Below are positions 31,438-44,200 of a stretch of DNA of 64,000 nt, piece after piece. Made by a program: the position numbers and the translations under genes. The stretch is from Tolypeutes matacus. Taxonomy: Eukaryota > Chordata > Mammalia > Cingulata > Chlamyphoridae. Numbering within the stretch: the stretch's first letter is position 1; each line of letters begins with the position of its first letter. The DNA lies in assembly GCA_026826555.1 (NCBI GenBank), contig JAKSZT010054398.1, positions 386,666 to 450,665 of the forward strand, written 5' to 3'. The notes beneath the pieces were generated by a model. That model searched no databases and was not told the DNA's origin. It saw nothing but the letters and a program-made list of their open reading frames with translations.

Positions 31438-34400
31438 ATGGCTGATGTAAGAAATTCCTTGAGAATAATAACACTGAATGTTAATGGATTAAACTCACCA
31501 GTCAAGAGATGCAGATTGGCAGAATTGTTAAGGAAATATCATCCATCCATATGTTGTCTACAAGAAACCCACCTTAGACACAGGGATTCAAGGAGGCTGA
31601 AAGTGAATGGCTGGAAAACAGTTTTACAAGCAAACAACAACCAGAAAAGGGCAGGAGTAGCTATACAAACATCAGACAAAATAGACTTTATAATGCAAAA
31701 CTATTGTAAGAGACAAAGATGGACACTATTTATTAGTAAAAGGGGTAATCTTTCAAGAAGAAAGAACAATCAAACATTTATGCACCTAATCAGGGCACCT
31801 CAAAATACATGAGGCAAACACAGGAAAAACTAAGTGGAGTAATATATGCCTCTACAATTATATTGGGAGACTTTAATACACCATTAACACCATTAGACAG
31901 AACCCTAGACAGAAAATCAATAAAGAAACAAAGACTCTGAATAATACATTAAAGAATCTGGACCTAGTAGAGAATGCTACACCCAAATACAGCAGGATAT
32001 ACATTCTTTTCAAGTGCACATGGATCATACTGCAAGATAGACCACATACTAGGTTGCAGAATGATTCTCAATGAATTCAGAAAGATTGAGATTATACAAA
32101 GTAATTTATCTGACCACAATGGAATGGAATTGGAAATCACTAAGGGCCAGAGAACCAGATTGGGCACAAAGATATGGAAGTTAAACAACACAGTCATAGA
32201 CAAACAGTGGGTCAAGGAGGAAATCTCAAAAGAAATCAGAAACTACTTTGAAATGAATGAAAATGACAACAGAACATATCAAAACCTATGGGATGCAGCC
32301 AAAGCTGTACTTAGAGGGAAATTCATAGCCATAAATGCATATATCAAAAAAGAAGAAAGAGATAAAATTGAAGACCTAACTGCACACTGGAGGAATTTGA
32401 AAAACAACAACAAACTAACCCCAAAGGAAGTAGAAAGAAGGAAATAACAAAAAGTAGAGCAGAACCAAATGAAATAGAAAATAAGAAAGCACTAGAAAAA
32501 ATAAACAAAACCAAAAGCTGGTTCTTCGAGAAGGTAAAGAAAATTGAAAAACCCTTAGCTAGATTAACAAAGAAAAAGAGAGAGCAGGTGCAAATAAACA
32601 AAATAAGAAATGAGGAAGGGGAGATCACCACTCACCCCACAGAAATAAAGCATATCAGCAGAGGATACTTTGAAAAATTATATGCCAAAAAGAATGATAA
32701 TTTAGAGGAATAGGACAAATTCCTAGAAACTCACAAGCAGCCTATATTGATGAAAGAAGAAATTGATGAACTCAACAGTCCAATTACAAGTAAAGAGATA
32801 GACTCAGTCATCACACACCTCCCAACTAAGAAGACCCCAGGACCAGACGGCTTCACAGGTGTATTCTACCAAACATTCCAGGAAGAGCTAACACGAATCC
32901 TGCTTAAGCTCTCCCAAAAAATAGAAGTAGAAGGAACATTGCCTAACTCATTCTATGATGACAACATTACCCTAATATGAAAGCCAAACAAAGATGCCAG
33001 AAGAAAGGAAAATTACAGACCAATATCTCTAATGAACCTAGATGCTAAAGTCCTCAACAAAATACTTGCTAATCACATTCAACAACATATCAAATGAATT
33101 ATACACCATGGCCAAGTGGGTTTCATCCTGGGTATGCAAGCATGGTTCAACATGACGAAAACAATCAAAGTAATACACCACATAAACAGATTGAAAGAAA
33201 AAAGCTACATGATCATCTCTATAGATGCAGAAAAAGCATTTAACAAAATACAGCACTCTTTCCTGATAAAAACACTGCAAAAGATAGGAATAAAAGGAAA
33301 CTTTCTGAACATGATAAAGGGTATATATGAAAAACCCAGAGCCAACATCATCTTCAATGGTGAAATCCTAAAAGCTTTCCCTCTAAGATTGGGAACAAGA
33401 CAAGGATGCCCACTATCACCGATCCTATTTAACATTGTCTTAAAAGTATTTGCTTGAGCACTGTGGCAAGAAAAAGATATAAAAGGCAACCAAATTGGAA
33501 ACGAAGAAGTAAAAATTTCACTATTTGCAGATGACATGATCCTATATGTAGAAAGCCCTGAGAAATCTACAACAAAGCTTCTAGAACATATAATGGAATT
33601 CAGTAACATCACAGGCTATAAGATCAATGCTCAAAAATCAATAGCATTTCTGTACACCAAAAACGAGCAATCTGAGGAGGAAATCAAGAAAAAAAAATAC
33701 CATTTACAATAGTAACTAAAAGTATCAAATACCTATGAGTAAATTTAACTAAAGATGTAAAGGACTTATATACAGAAAACTACACAACATTGTTAAAGGA
33801 AATTAAAGAACAGTTAAATAAATGGAAGAATATTCCCTGTTCATGGATAAGAAGACTAAACATCATCAAGATGTCTATCCTACCCAAATTAATCTACAGG
33901 TTTAATGCACTCCCAATAAAAATGAACACTATATATATATATATTTAATTTATTTATTTTTTATTTGGGTAAAAATCAAAATTTTCACAATACATACCAA
34001 TATTTATAAAATGAAATATAAATATATATGCATAATGTGCATTTGCTTACTAAAATGTTATATATATATATTTTTTTTTTTTTTTTTAAGAGATGCTTAG
34101 ATTACCTAAAATATTACACAAAACCTACTGGGATTCCCATGTTCCCCACCTCCCACACCTCCCACCACATCCCACACAAACATCGCCCACAAGTGTGGCC
34201 CATCACCCTCAATGGACTTACACATCCTGGGGCCTTGCCATCAGGCCCCCAAATCACCAAATACATATTGAAAAAGAAAAATGATGTTGGAGGTATCACA
34301 GTCCCTGACCTTAAAACATACTACAAAGCTACAGTGGTCAAAACTGCATGGCATTGGCACAAGGATAGACATACTGACCAATGGAACCGAATTGATAGTC

Positions 34401-35499
34401 CTGATATAGATCCTCGCATATACAGTCATCTGATATTTGACAAGGCCACCAAGCCCACTCACTTGGGAGAGAATGGCCTCTTCAACAAATGGTGTTTGGA
34501 GAACTGGATATCCATATTCAAAAGAACGAGAGAGGAACACCATCTCACACCTTATACAAAAATCAACTCAAGATGGATCAAAGATCTAAATATAAGAGCC
34601 AAGACTATAAAGACCTTGGAAGATAATGTATGGAAGCATCTACAGGACCTTGTAAGGGAATGGTTTCATGAACTTCACACTCAAAGAATGAGCAGCAAAA
34701 GAAAAAATAGATAAATGGTATCTCCTCAAAATTAAAAACTTCTACACCTCAAAGGATGTTATCAAGAAAGTAAAAATTCAGCCTACCCAATGGGTGGAAA
34801 TATTTTGCAACCATATATCTGATAGGAGCCTAATATCCTGCATATATAAGAAATCCTACACCTCAAAAATAAAAAGACAAACAACCCATTTAAAAAATGG
34901 GCAAGTGACCTGAAAAGACACTTCTCTGAGGAAGAAATACAAATGGCTAAAAAACACTTGAAAAGATGCTTGACATCGTTAGGTGTTAGAGAAATGCAAA
35001 TCAAAACTACAATGACATACCATCTTATACCCATTAGAATGGCGGCTATTAAAAAAACAGCAGACTATAAGTGTTAGAGGATGTGGAGGAATGAGAACCC
35101 TCGTCCACTGCTGGTGTGATTGTAGAATGGTCCAGCCACTATGAGGACAGTTTGGCAGTTCCTCAAAAAATAACTATAGAACTTCCATATGATTCAGTGA
35201 TTCCACTGCTAGGTGTATACCCTGAAGAAGTGAAAGCAAAGTCAGTAACAGATACATGCACACCAATGTTCATAGCGGTATTGTTCACTATTGCCAAAAG
35301 TTGGAATTAACCCAAGTACCCATCAACAGATGAATGGATAAACAAAATGTGGAGCATACATAGAATGGAATATTACTCAGCTGTAAGAAGGAATAAAGTG
35401 CTAACACATGGGATAACATGGATGAATCTTGAAGACCTTATTTTGAGTGAAGCAAGCCAGGCATTGAAGGATGAACAGTACATGACTTCACTGATATGA
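31438..35499 (+). pseudogene. LINE-1 A ORF2 remnant (endonuclease, RT, Cys-rich end)
   Basis: Endonuclease N-terminus (LNVNGLNSP, CCLQETHLRHRDSRR) at 31438-31812, then an endonuclease C-terminal part with intact SDHNG (31974-32447). RT motifs follow: [12 protein letters not shown] (33116-33457) and [11 protein letters not shown] (about 33,522-33,556). A 311-bp LINE-1 3' fragment interrupts the RT/thumb region at 33931-34241 and replaces about 75 bp. The C-terminal part resumes at 34,242 and ends at TGA 35497-35499. There are at least six frameshifts or stops. Confidence 0.85.
33931..34241 (-). mobile_element. 5'-truncated LINE-1 3' end inserted in LINE-1 A
   Basis: Matches the last 300 bp of LINE-1 B (36,605-36,935): 'cctggggccttgcca', 'cacaagtgtggccca', 'ctgggattcccatgtt', then an AT-rich end with AATAAA and a TA/A-rich tail at 33,931-33,960. 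It is the minus-strand 3' terminus of a related LINE-1. Compared with LINE-1 B, about 75 bp of ORF2 are missing at the site and no target duplication is seen. Confidence 0.75.
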
Positions 35500-36586
35500 A
35501 TTAAGGAAATTGAACAGTCTCAGAGAGCTATTGTCTGTAAGGTAGGTTTACAAGAAATAGAAAGAGAAGAGAAGGTTGTGAGCCATCACCCATACTGATG
35601 TAATCTATGGTAAAGAGATAGAGTGCAGTTGTGTATTGAAGGGATAGGACAGGGTAGTGATATTATTGAGATGGGTGGTGCAGGGTTGACAGGTGGGTAG
35701 ATTGGGAAGGGTGAGTCAGAAGGTTCAGGATACTGGGGGGAGAGATGGGAAGGGGATCATGTGAACATTGGGGATTTGTGGGTATGAGGTTGAAAGTACA
35801 GAGGTGGGAGTGCTCTAATGGCAAAATGACAAGGAAGGGTCACTGGTTTAGGTTGGTGGTTGGGGGCTCATTCAGGATAGGGCGCACCTAGAGTAGGAGT
35901 GTGTTAGTGTTCATTCTGTCATATTATGTTGTATCAGAGGGTGGGGGCCCACATAATGAGTGGGAAGGAGTTGGACTCCCATCTTTGAGAGGACAGATTT
36001 GTTTGGAAATGGACAGGCGAGAGTTTCTCAAGAGCAGGGGCGTTTCCTAATAGGGGAGGACAAACCATTGTGTCAAGACGTCTTATTGCATGTAACTACG
36101 AATCTTGTCATCCAATGAGTAAAGCCAGGCAGTCATTATGGGCCCCGGGAGGATGGGGTGGGAGGAATAGAATAGATTAAACAGGGTATTTAGAGGGCAG
36201 TAGAAATGTTATTCATTACCATATAGTGATGGACACAGGACATGGTAAATATCATCAAAATATGTAAAAGTATATGGTCTAAAATGTATACCATAGTGTA
36301 AACAATTGACAATGTTTAGTAGCTATGTTTCACTATGTGTATATCAGGTATAACAATGCTACCATACACATATAAAAAGGTATCAATGTGGGGGTGATGA
36401 AAGGGGGAGGATGTTGGGTATATGAGAGTCTCCTGTATTCAGTGTGTGACTTTGCTGTGTGACCTAAAACTTCTTTGAAAACAAGGTGAGAAATGGTGGG
36501 ACGCTGGGAAATGAGGTGCGGAAGGTGCCACGGTACAGACTGGACACCAGATATTGCAGTGATGAAAGACAAAAGGCCCCCCCAAA
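35500..36586 (+). mobile_element. LINE-1 A 3' UTR, proximal part
   Basis: Begins after the ORF2 stop with 'ggaaattgaacagtctcaga' and is G-rich on the plus strand. It corresponds to LINE-1 B 38,640-39,329 (shared: 'gacctaaaacttctttgaaa', 'atggacacaggacatggta'). It stops at 'aaaaggcccccccaaa', where LINE-1 B is inserted tail-first, and resumes at 47,331. Confidence 0.75.
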
Positions 36587-36604
36587 TTTTTTTTTTTTTT
36601 TTTT

Positions 36605-39329
36605 AAATCAGGTATATTTTCTTTTCTTTTTTTTTAAATTAATTTATTTTTTATTGTGGGTAAAAATCGAAATGTTCACAATAAATACCAATATTTGTAA
36701 AAATGATATATAAATATATATGCATATATGTGCATTTGCTTACAAAAATGTTATATTTATATATATATAAATATATTTTAAGAGGTGCTTAGATTATCTA
36801 AAATATTAGACGAAACCCACTGGGATTCCCATGTTGCCCACATCCCACACCTCCCACCACATCCCACACAAACATCTCCCACAAGTGTGGCCCACCACCC
36901 TCAATGGACTTACACATCCTGGGGCCTTGCCACCAACCATAGACCACAGTTCACATCGTAGGCCACACTCTCTCCCACACAGTTCTGAATGGTGTGTGCT
37001 GATTTAAAATGGCCTACATCCGTTACCACAACAGTACTCAGGACAACCTCCAAATCCCAGAGAAGTCCCTGTATTTCAACTGCTCGTCCCCTCCCTGCCC
37101 CCAAAGTGTCAAGTGGCCACTGGCTCCACCTCATTGTTATAATTTCTTCCATTGCTAGAATCACCGTATGTGTACAACAGAATACCATCAAGTCCACTCT
37201 AGTCCATAGTTCTTCCCCCAATCCTGAGGGGAATGGGATGGTGATGTCCACTCCACCTCCAAGTAAGAGAGGGCTTATATCCCATGGATATGGTGGGTGG
37301 GATGATCCTGCCTGCAGATGCAGGCCCTCTCCATTCGCTGGGATGGCCATTGCCCATCGTTGTCTCCTCGCCAGGTGACTTGGATGAGTCCATTGAGGTG
37401 TAGGGTAGGAGTTGCAGCTCCACCGAGATTCCACGCACATCTGGCATATAGGTAGGCCAGAGGCTCCAGTCTCTGGAAGTATACCTAAAAACTTCAGCAT
37501 CAAATATAGGTTTGAATAGAAGGGACTGATGAACCATGTGCAGGGAGGACTTATTTGAGTCCAATTCTGTCACTCTCAGGAGCACAGATTACAAAATAGA
37601 GCCCACTGATACGGCATCAGTCTCTGTGGCTATCTCCCCTTATATAGGATCTGGGTGTCTCCAGAGCTCTCAGGAGCCACTCTGAGATATTCAATGAGCT
37701 CCTGCTGAGGTGTGCATAAGAGTTACCTCTGGGATGACCTCCCGACTCTCTTTGAAGTCTCTTAGCCACTTGAACTTATTTGTCTTTACCTTTTCCCCCT
37801 TTTATTCAAGGTCATTTTCCAGTTGTGTTGCCAGTTGGCACTTGGCATTAATCCCTTGTTGCCAGGGAGGCTCATCCCTGGGAGTCATGTCCCATGTTGG
37901 GGGGAAAGTAATGCAATCATATGCTGAGTTTGGCTTAGAGAGAGACCACATTTGAGCAACAAGGAGGCTCTAGGTGGCAACCCTTAGGCACCCCACAACT
38001 GCAGGCTAAGTCTCAGTTACAAGAGCAAAGACTCACAAGGGTAGTCATCAATAAAAAGAACTCATCAGTGGGCCATTCTCTTTTGACAGACAGTGTCCCT
38101 GCACTCAGAGGACTATTGCTGCTCCCTTGGAGACTGTGGCAGAGCTCTCCAGGCTAGGAATTCAGATTCCCTCATTTATGGTGTGATTGTCCACTCATCG
38201 TGACCATGCCCCATCTTTTGATCTTTTGAACGATTTTGTATCTTTCATGTATATTCGGATGAACTAATTCCCATGAAAACCCCCTCCCAGACACCCCCCA
38301 CCAAATCCCCTGCAGTATCCATTGTAACCCTTCTGTGATCCAAATCCTCCATGAACATGTAGTCCATAAAATAATCAAATACACTTACTAGGAAAAAGAA
38401 ACAACTATGATATGCTCACATGCAAGAGACAAACATAAGGAAACTCAGGGGAAAAAAACAAAAAACAAATAAACAAAAAACAAAACAAAACAAAATATAA
38501 TTAGCGGATTGGGACATTCAAAAAAATGGGCAAAAAAGCAAAGGAAATGCCTTTAAAAAATATACATATATATATATATTTATTCTTTTTTCTTTTCCTT
38601 TCTTTTTTCTTTTCTTTCCTTCCTTTTATCAGTGTGTTATCGGATGTCCGGTGTGCCGTGACACCTTCTCCCTCTCAATCCACATTGTCTCCCAATTTTT
38701 CATTTAATTTTCAAAGAAGTTTTAGGTCACAACAAAGTCACACACAGAGTGCTGGAGACTCCCAGATACCAACCCCCCCTTCCCCACCCCATATTAACCC
38801 CCGCCCCCTTTTTTATTTGGATGTTAGAATTGTTAGAACTGTTATACAAATAGCAAAATATAGCAATTAAACATTGTCAATGATTTACAGTATAGTTTAC
38901 AATTTAGATGATACAGTTTAATAATTTTGATGATATTTACCATGTCCTGTGTCCATTACTGTAAGGTAATGAAAAACCTTCCCCATGACCACCAAACACC
39001 CCATTAGATCGTGACTATTGCCTTCCCCCCAGCCCCCCAGGGCCCATGCTACCACACTATCCTGACCCATGGAATGTCAAGATTCAGAGTTACATGCCCT
39101 GGGAATTTGAACCTGCCCTTCTTAATCCACCCACCTGCCAGTGCTGCACAACCAAACCCAGGAACACCACCACTCATCTGCCCTATCCCCCAACATGCAA
39201 CCACACTCTATCCCTTTACCATAGATTATGTCCAAATGGGTGATGGCTCAAAGCCTGCTCTTCTCTTACTCTCCCTTGTTAACCTATCTTTCAGACAATG
39301 GTTCTCAGAGACTGCTCACTTTCCTCAGT
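36605..39329 (-). other. LINE-1 B 3' UTR, unusually long
   Basis: About 2.7 kb between the ORF2 stop and the A tail. The proximal part (38,640-39,329) matches 35,500-36,586. An A-rich stretch (38,570-38,640) follows, then a distal part (36,605-38,550) homologous to 47,331-48,869 of LINE-1 A, with AATAAA just before the tail. The distal part is not AT-rich and contains open frames of 128 and 197 codons on the element's sense strand, without recognisable domains. Confidence 0.7.
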
Positions 39330-39861
39330 TCAGATCAGTGAGGGCATATACTGTTCATCCTTCAGTGCCTGGCTTGCTTCACTCAACATAAGGTCTTCAA
39401 GATTCATCCACGTTATTCCATGTGTTAGCACTTTGTTCCTTCTTACAGCTGAGTAATATTCCATTGTATGTATGTACCACATTTTGCTTATCCATTCATC
39501 TGTTGACGGGCACCAGGGCTGATTCCAACTTTTGGCAATGGTGAACAATGCCGCTATGAACATTGGTGTGCATATATCTGTTTGTGTCTTTGCTTTCAGT
39601 TCTTCTGGGTATATACCCAGCAGGGGAATTGCTGGATCATATGGAAGATCTATTGTTAGTTTTCTTAGGAACCGCCAAACTGTCCTCCACAGTGGCTGGA
39701 CCATACCGCAGTCCCACCAGCAGTGGATGGGGGTTCCTATTCCTCCACATCCTCTCCAACAGTTAGTGTCTCCTGTTTTTTTAATAGTTGCCATTCTGAT
39801 GGGTGTAAGATGGTATCTCATTGTAGTTTTGATTTGCATTTCCCTGATAGCAAGTGATGTT

Positions 39862-40246
39862 TGTTGCCGGTCAGGCTCTGGGTCCGTGAAAACGGTGCCG
39901 CGGATGAGAAAAAAGGAATAAGACAAAGAGAAGAAAAACTGGGATCAGGGGACTCTCCGTCCGAACTGGAGAGAAGAGCCCAGCCACACCATAGAGCATG
40001 GCTTTTATTTGGTTTTTGAATCAATAGATGACAGTTTATATTCTTGAAGGGTTTACATTCCTGCATGAAGCAGATGTTGTAAATCTTATCTAACATAGAA
40101 ACTCAGGATTATTCCCCACCCAGCTACTATAAGATCCTGTCTCATTATCATGAGACTAGGTTCTTATCTCCTGCATTCCAGGGTGTCTCCTACATTCCAA
40201 AGTGATCTGCTTATTGTAGGTAGTCATGGCCTTTGAAACTCCATCA
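39862..40246 (-). repeat. 3' LTR, betaretrovirus-like
   Basis: 385 bp, TGATGGAG ... GGCAACA on the minus strand, with AATAAA at 40004-40009. Same family as the solo LTR at 14070-14470. A frame open through R/U5 runs on into the C-terminal part of LINE-1 ORF2, by chance of position. Confidence 0.85.
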
Positions 40247-40262
40247 TTTCCCCCTTTTTTAT
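40247..40262 (-). promoter_or_regulatory. Polypurine tract of the betaretrovirus-like provirus
   Basis: Minus strand TAAAAAAGGGGGAAA immediately before the 3' LTR. Confidence 0.75.
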
Positions 40263-41159
40263 TAATTAAAGCTCATAGGAACCATTATATAAGCTGATAC
40301 AAGGTGACCTCCTGTCACACTTGTCTTCTTCCATAGGCTCTTGTGACTGTGCCTGTCTTAGGTTGTCCTCCTCTGAGGATCTTACCCGTCATTGACTACC
40401 AGCCAAGCTTTTGAGCTCTTACATGGAAGGCATTTTCATTAATATTTATGCTTCTTCAGGTTCCTTTAATGAGCATTTTTTATGCAGATATTTAGTATTA
40501 AGATCAAGGGGTTATTAGTAGAATCTTTCTACTAAGTAATGCAAAATTAGTTTCTCATGGCCAAGTTTCTTAACATAAATGCATTTATCAGGTCTAATTA
40601 CTTTAGCCTTGAAAATACACACAATTAAAATGCATATAACAATAATTCCAAATCCAATCCAAAATGATATTTGAACTGTTTTTTGTTTCCACCAATGAAA
40701 TGGCTGCACCAGTGGTTTCTTTCAATTCGTTTGATACATGCCCAATGCCTTCTTTTGCAATTCTAAAAGATTTATAGAAACATTATGCTTATATCCAATC
40801 AAGTGATTTTTCACTTCCTCCCAATCATGTTTCTATTATTATAAGAAAAGAGTAATACAACTAGAACTTTCATTCCAATCACATTCAAGAACTCTTAACA
40901 AGTTTAAATTATAAATTTGATTACCCAAATGTATAATAGTTGTTTATGATCATTCGTACAGTTATTCAGTTCCATATCAATGTGAGACTGGCTATGACAC
41001 ATCTCTCACTTGCATTTTTATGCCAGTCCTTAACATATTGTTGATTCTGGACTCCTTGATGCAGGGCTGTGCCAGTGACAGCTGCAGCGGTTATGATGTG
41101 AATCAGTCCCATAATTCCTGCTATTAAAAGTCAAATCAGTCTTTTAGTTCTTTTCAAAT
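40263..41159 (-). pseudogene. env: env TM-subunit remnant, betaretrovirus-like
   Basis: Nearest the gap (about 41,040-41,150) translation gives a Gly/Ala-rich fusion-peptide-like segment (IHIITAAAVTGTALHQGVQ) followed by a heptad region with WHKN. Frame 40515-40709 holds a hydrophobic anchor (ISFWIGFGIIVICILIVCIF) and a Lys-containing tail. The order (fusion peptide, ectodomain, anchor) matches betaretroviral TM. Stops interrupt the frame and SU is not present before the gap. About 250 bp between the tail and the polypurine tract show nothing. Confidence 0.7.
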
Positions 41160-41169
41160 NNNNNNNNNN
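41160..41169. other. Assembly gap of 10 N
   Basis: Ten N of presumably arbitrary length. The right edge restarts inside an LTR end identical to 40200-40246, as happens when an assembler cannot resolve two near-identical LTRs. Confidence 0.95.
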
Positions 41170-41216
41170 AAGTGATCTGCTTATTGTAGGTAGTCATGGC
41201 CTTTGAAACTCCATCA
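41170..41216 (-). repeat. 5' LTR fragment (47 bp)
   Basis: Identical to 40200-40246, the U3 start of the LTR on the minus strand. It is followed by the gatgtt target duplication and uninterrupted LINE-1 ORF2. Confidence 0.85.
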
Positions 41217-44200
41217 GATGTTGAGCATTTTTTCATGTGCTTTTTAGCCATTTGTATTTCTTCCTTGGAGAAGTGTCTTTTCAGGTCACTTGCCCATTTT
41301 TTATATGGGTTGTCCTTTTATTTTCGAGGTGAAGGATTTCTTTATATATGCAGGATATTAGGCTCCTATCAGATATATGGTTGTCGAATATTTTTTCCCA
41401 TTGGGTAGGCTGCCTTTTTATTTTCTTAATAACATCATTTGAGGTGCAGAAGTTTTTAATTTTGAGGAGATCCCATTTATCTATTTTTTCTCTTGCTGCT
41501 CGTGCTTTGGCTGTGAAGTTCATGAAACCATTTCCTATTACAAGGTCCTTTAGATGCTTCCCTACATTATCTTCCAAGGTCTTTATGGTTTGGACTCTTA
41601 TATTTAGATCTTTGATCCATTTTGAGTTGATTTTTGTATAAGGTGTGAGATGGTATTCTTCTCTCATTCTTTTGGATATGAATATCCAGTTCTCCAAGCA
41701 CCACTTGTTAAAGAGGCCATTCTCTCCGTACTGAGTGAGCTTTGTGGCCTTGTCAAATATCAGATGACTGTATATGCGAGCATCTATATCAGAACTCTCA
41801 ATTCAGTTCCATTGGTCAGTAGGTCTATCCTTGTGCCAATACCACGCAGTTTTGATCACTGTAGCTTTGTAGTATGTTTTAAAGTCAGGTAGTGTGATAC
41901 CTCCAACTTTATTTTTCTTTTTCAATATGTCTTTGCCAAATTGGGGCCTCTTGCCTCTCCAAGTATATTTTGTGGTTAGTTTTTCCAGTTCCTTAAAAAA
42001 TACAGTGTTGAGTTTTATTGGGATTGCATTAAATCTGTATATTAGTTTGGGTAGGAAAGACATCTTGATGATGTTTAGTCTTCCCATCCATGAACAGGGA
42101 ATATTTTTCCATTTATTTAAGTCTTCTTTGATTTCCTTTAATAGTGTTGTGTAGTTTTCTATATATAAGTCCTTTACATCTTTAGTTAAATTTATTCCTA
42201 GGTATTTGATTCTTTTATTTACTATTGTAAATGGTATTTTTATCCTGATTTCCTCCTCAGTTTGCTCGTTATTGGTGTACAGAAATGCTACTGATTTTTG
42301 AGCATTGATCTTATAGCCTGCAACATTACTGAACTTCTTCATAAGTTCTAGACACCTTGTTGTAGATTTCTCAGGGCTTTCTATGTATAGGATCATGTCA
42401 TCTGCAAATAATAAAATTTTTACTTCTTCTTTTCCAATCTGGATGCCTTTTATGTCCTTTTCTTGTCTCAGTGCTTGTGCAAGTACTTCTAAGACAATTT
42501 CATATAGGAGTGGTGATAGTGGGCATCCTTGTCTTGTTCCTGATCTCAGGGGGAAGGCTTTTAGGATTTCACCATTGAAAATGATGTTAGCTTTGGGTTT
42601 TTCATATATACCCTTTATCATTTTCAGAAAGTTTCTGTCTATTCCTATCTTTTCTAGTGTTTTTATGAGGAAAGAGTGGTGTATTTTGTCAAATGCTTTT
42701 TCTGCATCTATAGAGATGATCATGTGGTTTTTTTCTTTCAATGTGTTTATGTGTGTATTACATTGATTGATTTTCTTACATTGAACCATCCTTTCATTCC
42801 CGGGATGAAACCCACTTGGTCATGGTGTATAATCCTTTTGATATGTTGTTGAATGCGATTAGCAAGTATTTTGTTAAGGATTTTAGCATCTAGGTTCATT
42901 AGAGAAATTGATCTGTAATTTTCCTTTCTTGTGGTATCTTTATTTGGTTTTGGTATTAGGGTAATGTTGGCATCATAGAATGAGTTTGGCAATATTCGCT
43001 CTACTTCTATTTTTTGGAAGTGCTTAAGTAGAATTGGTGTTAGCTCTTTCCGGAATGTTTGGTAGAATTCAGTTGTGAAGGCATCTGGTCCTGGACTCTT
43101 CTTTGTTGGGAGGTTTTTGATGACTGAGTCTATCTCTTTACTTGTAATTGGACTGTTGAGTTCATCTATTTCTTCTTTCATCAATGTCAGCTGTTTGTGG
43201 GTTTCTAGAAACTTGTCAATTTCCTCTAAATTGTCATTCTTGTTGGCATATACTTTTTCAAAGTATCTTCTTATGATACTCTTTATTTCTGTGAGGTCAG
43301 TAGTGATATCACCTTGCACATTCCTTATTTTATGTATTTGCATCTGTTCTCTCTTTTTCTTTGTTAGTCTGGCTAAGGGTTTGTCAATTTTGTTGATATT
43401 CTCGAAGAAGAAACTTTTGGTTTTGTTAATTGTTTCCAGTGCTTTCTTAGTCTCTATTTCATTTAGTTCTACTCTAATCCTTGTTATTTCCTTCTTTCTA
43501 CTTCCTTTAGGTTTAGTTTGTTGTTATTTTTCCAATTCCTCCAAGTGTGCAGTTAGGTCTTCAATTTTAGCTCTTTCTTCTTTTTTAATATATGAACTTC
43601 CCTCTTAGGACTGCTTTTGCTGCATCCCATAGGTTTTGATTTGTTGTGTTGTTGTTTTCATTATTTTCAAGGTAGTTATTGATTTCTTTTGAGATTTCCT
43701 CTTTGACCCACTGTTTGTCTAAGAGTGTGTTGTTTAACTTCCATATCCTTGTGCCTAACCTGTTTCTCTGGCCCTTAGTGATTTCCAACTTCATTCCGTT
43801 GTGGTCACAGAAATTACTTTGTATAATCTCAATCTTTCTGAATTCACTGAGTGTTGTTCTGTGGCCTAGCATATGGTCTATTTTGGATTATGTTCCATGT
43901 GCACTCGAGAAGAATGTAAATCCCGCTGTATTTGGGTGTAGTGTTCTGTATATGTCTATTAAGTCCAGTTCTTCTAATATATTGTTGAGTGCCTTATTTT
44001 CTTTATTCATTCTCTGTCTAGATGTTCTGTCTAATGATGATAGTAGTGTGTTGATGTCCCTTGCTATAATTGTAGAGGCTTTTATTTCTCCTGTTAGAGT
44101 TTGCCGCATGTATTTTGAGGCACTCCGATTAGGTGCGTAAATGTTGATGATTGTTCTCTCTTTTTGAGAGATTACTTCTTTTACTAATATGTAGGGTCCA

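Larger units (their letters stand above)
39862..41216 (-). mobile_element. Betaretrovirus-like provirus, interior cut by an assembly gap
   Basis: Minus-strand element inside ORF2 of LINE-1 B, flanked by a perfect 6-bp target duplication (gatgtt, 39856-39861 and 41217-41222). Six bp is typical of class II ERVs. The 3' LTR is complete (39862-40246) and preceded by a polypurine tract and an env TM remnant. The 5' LTR is represented only by its last 47 bp (41170-41216), identical to 40200-40246. Ten N at 41160-41169 separate env from that fragment. A normal provirus would have about 6-8 kb more here, so the gap probably hides most of it. Confidence 0.85.

Noticed and set aside
39330..39926. 198-codon frame joining an LTR segment to the LINE-1 ORF2 C-terminus, a possible chimeric gene
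   Set aside because: The LTR part is non-coding R/U5, there is no ATG at its start, and the frame simply runs through the insertion junction into old ORF2 sequence.
43075..43608. 177-codon plus-strand frame rich in Leu and Ser
   Set aside because: Antisense of LINE-1 B ORF2; no independent support.
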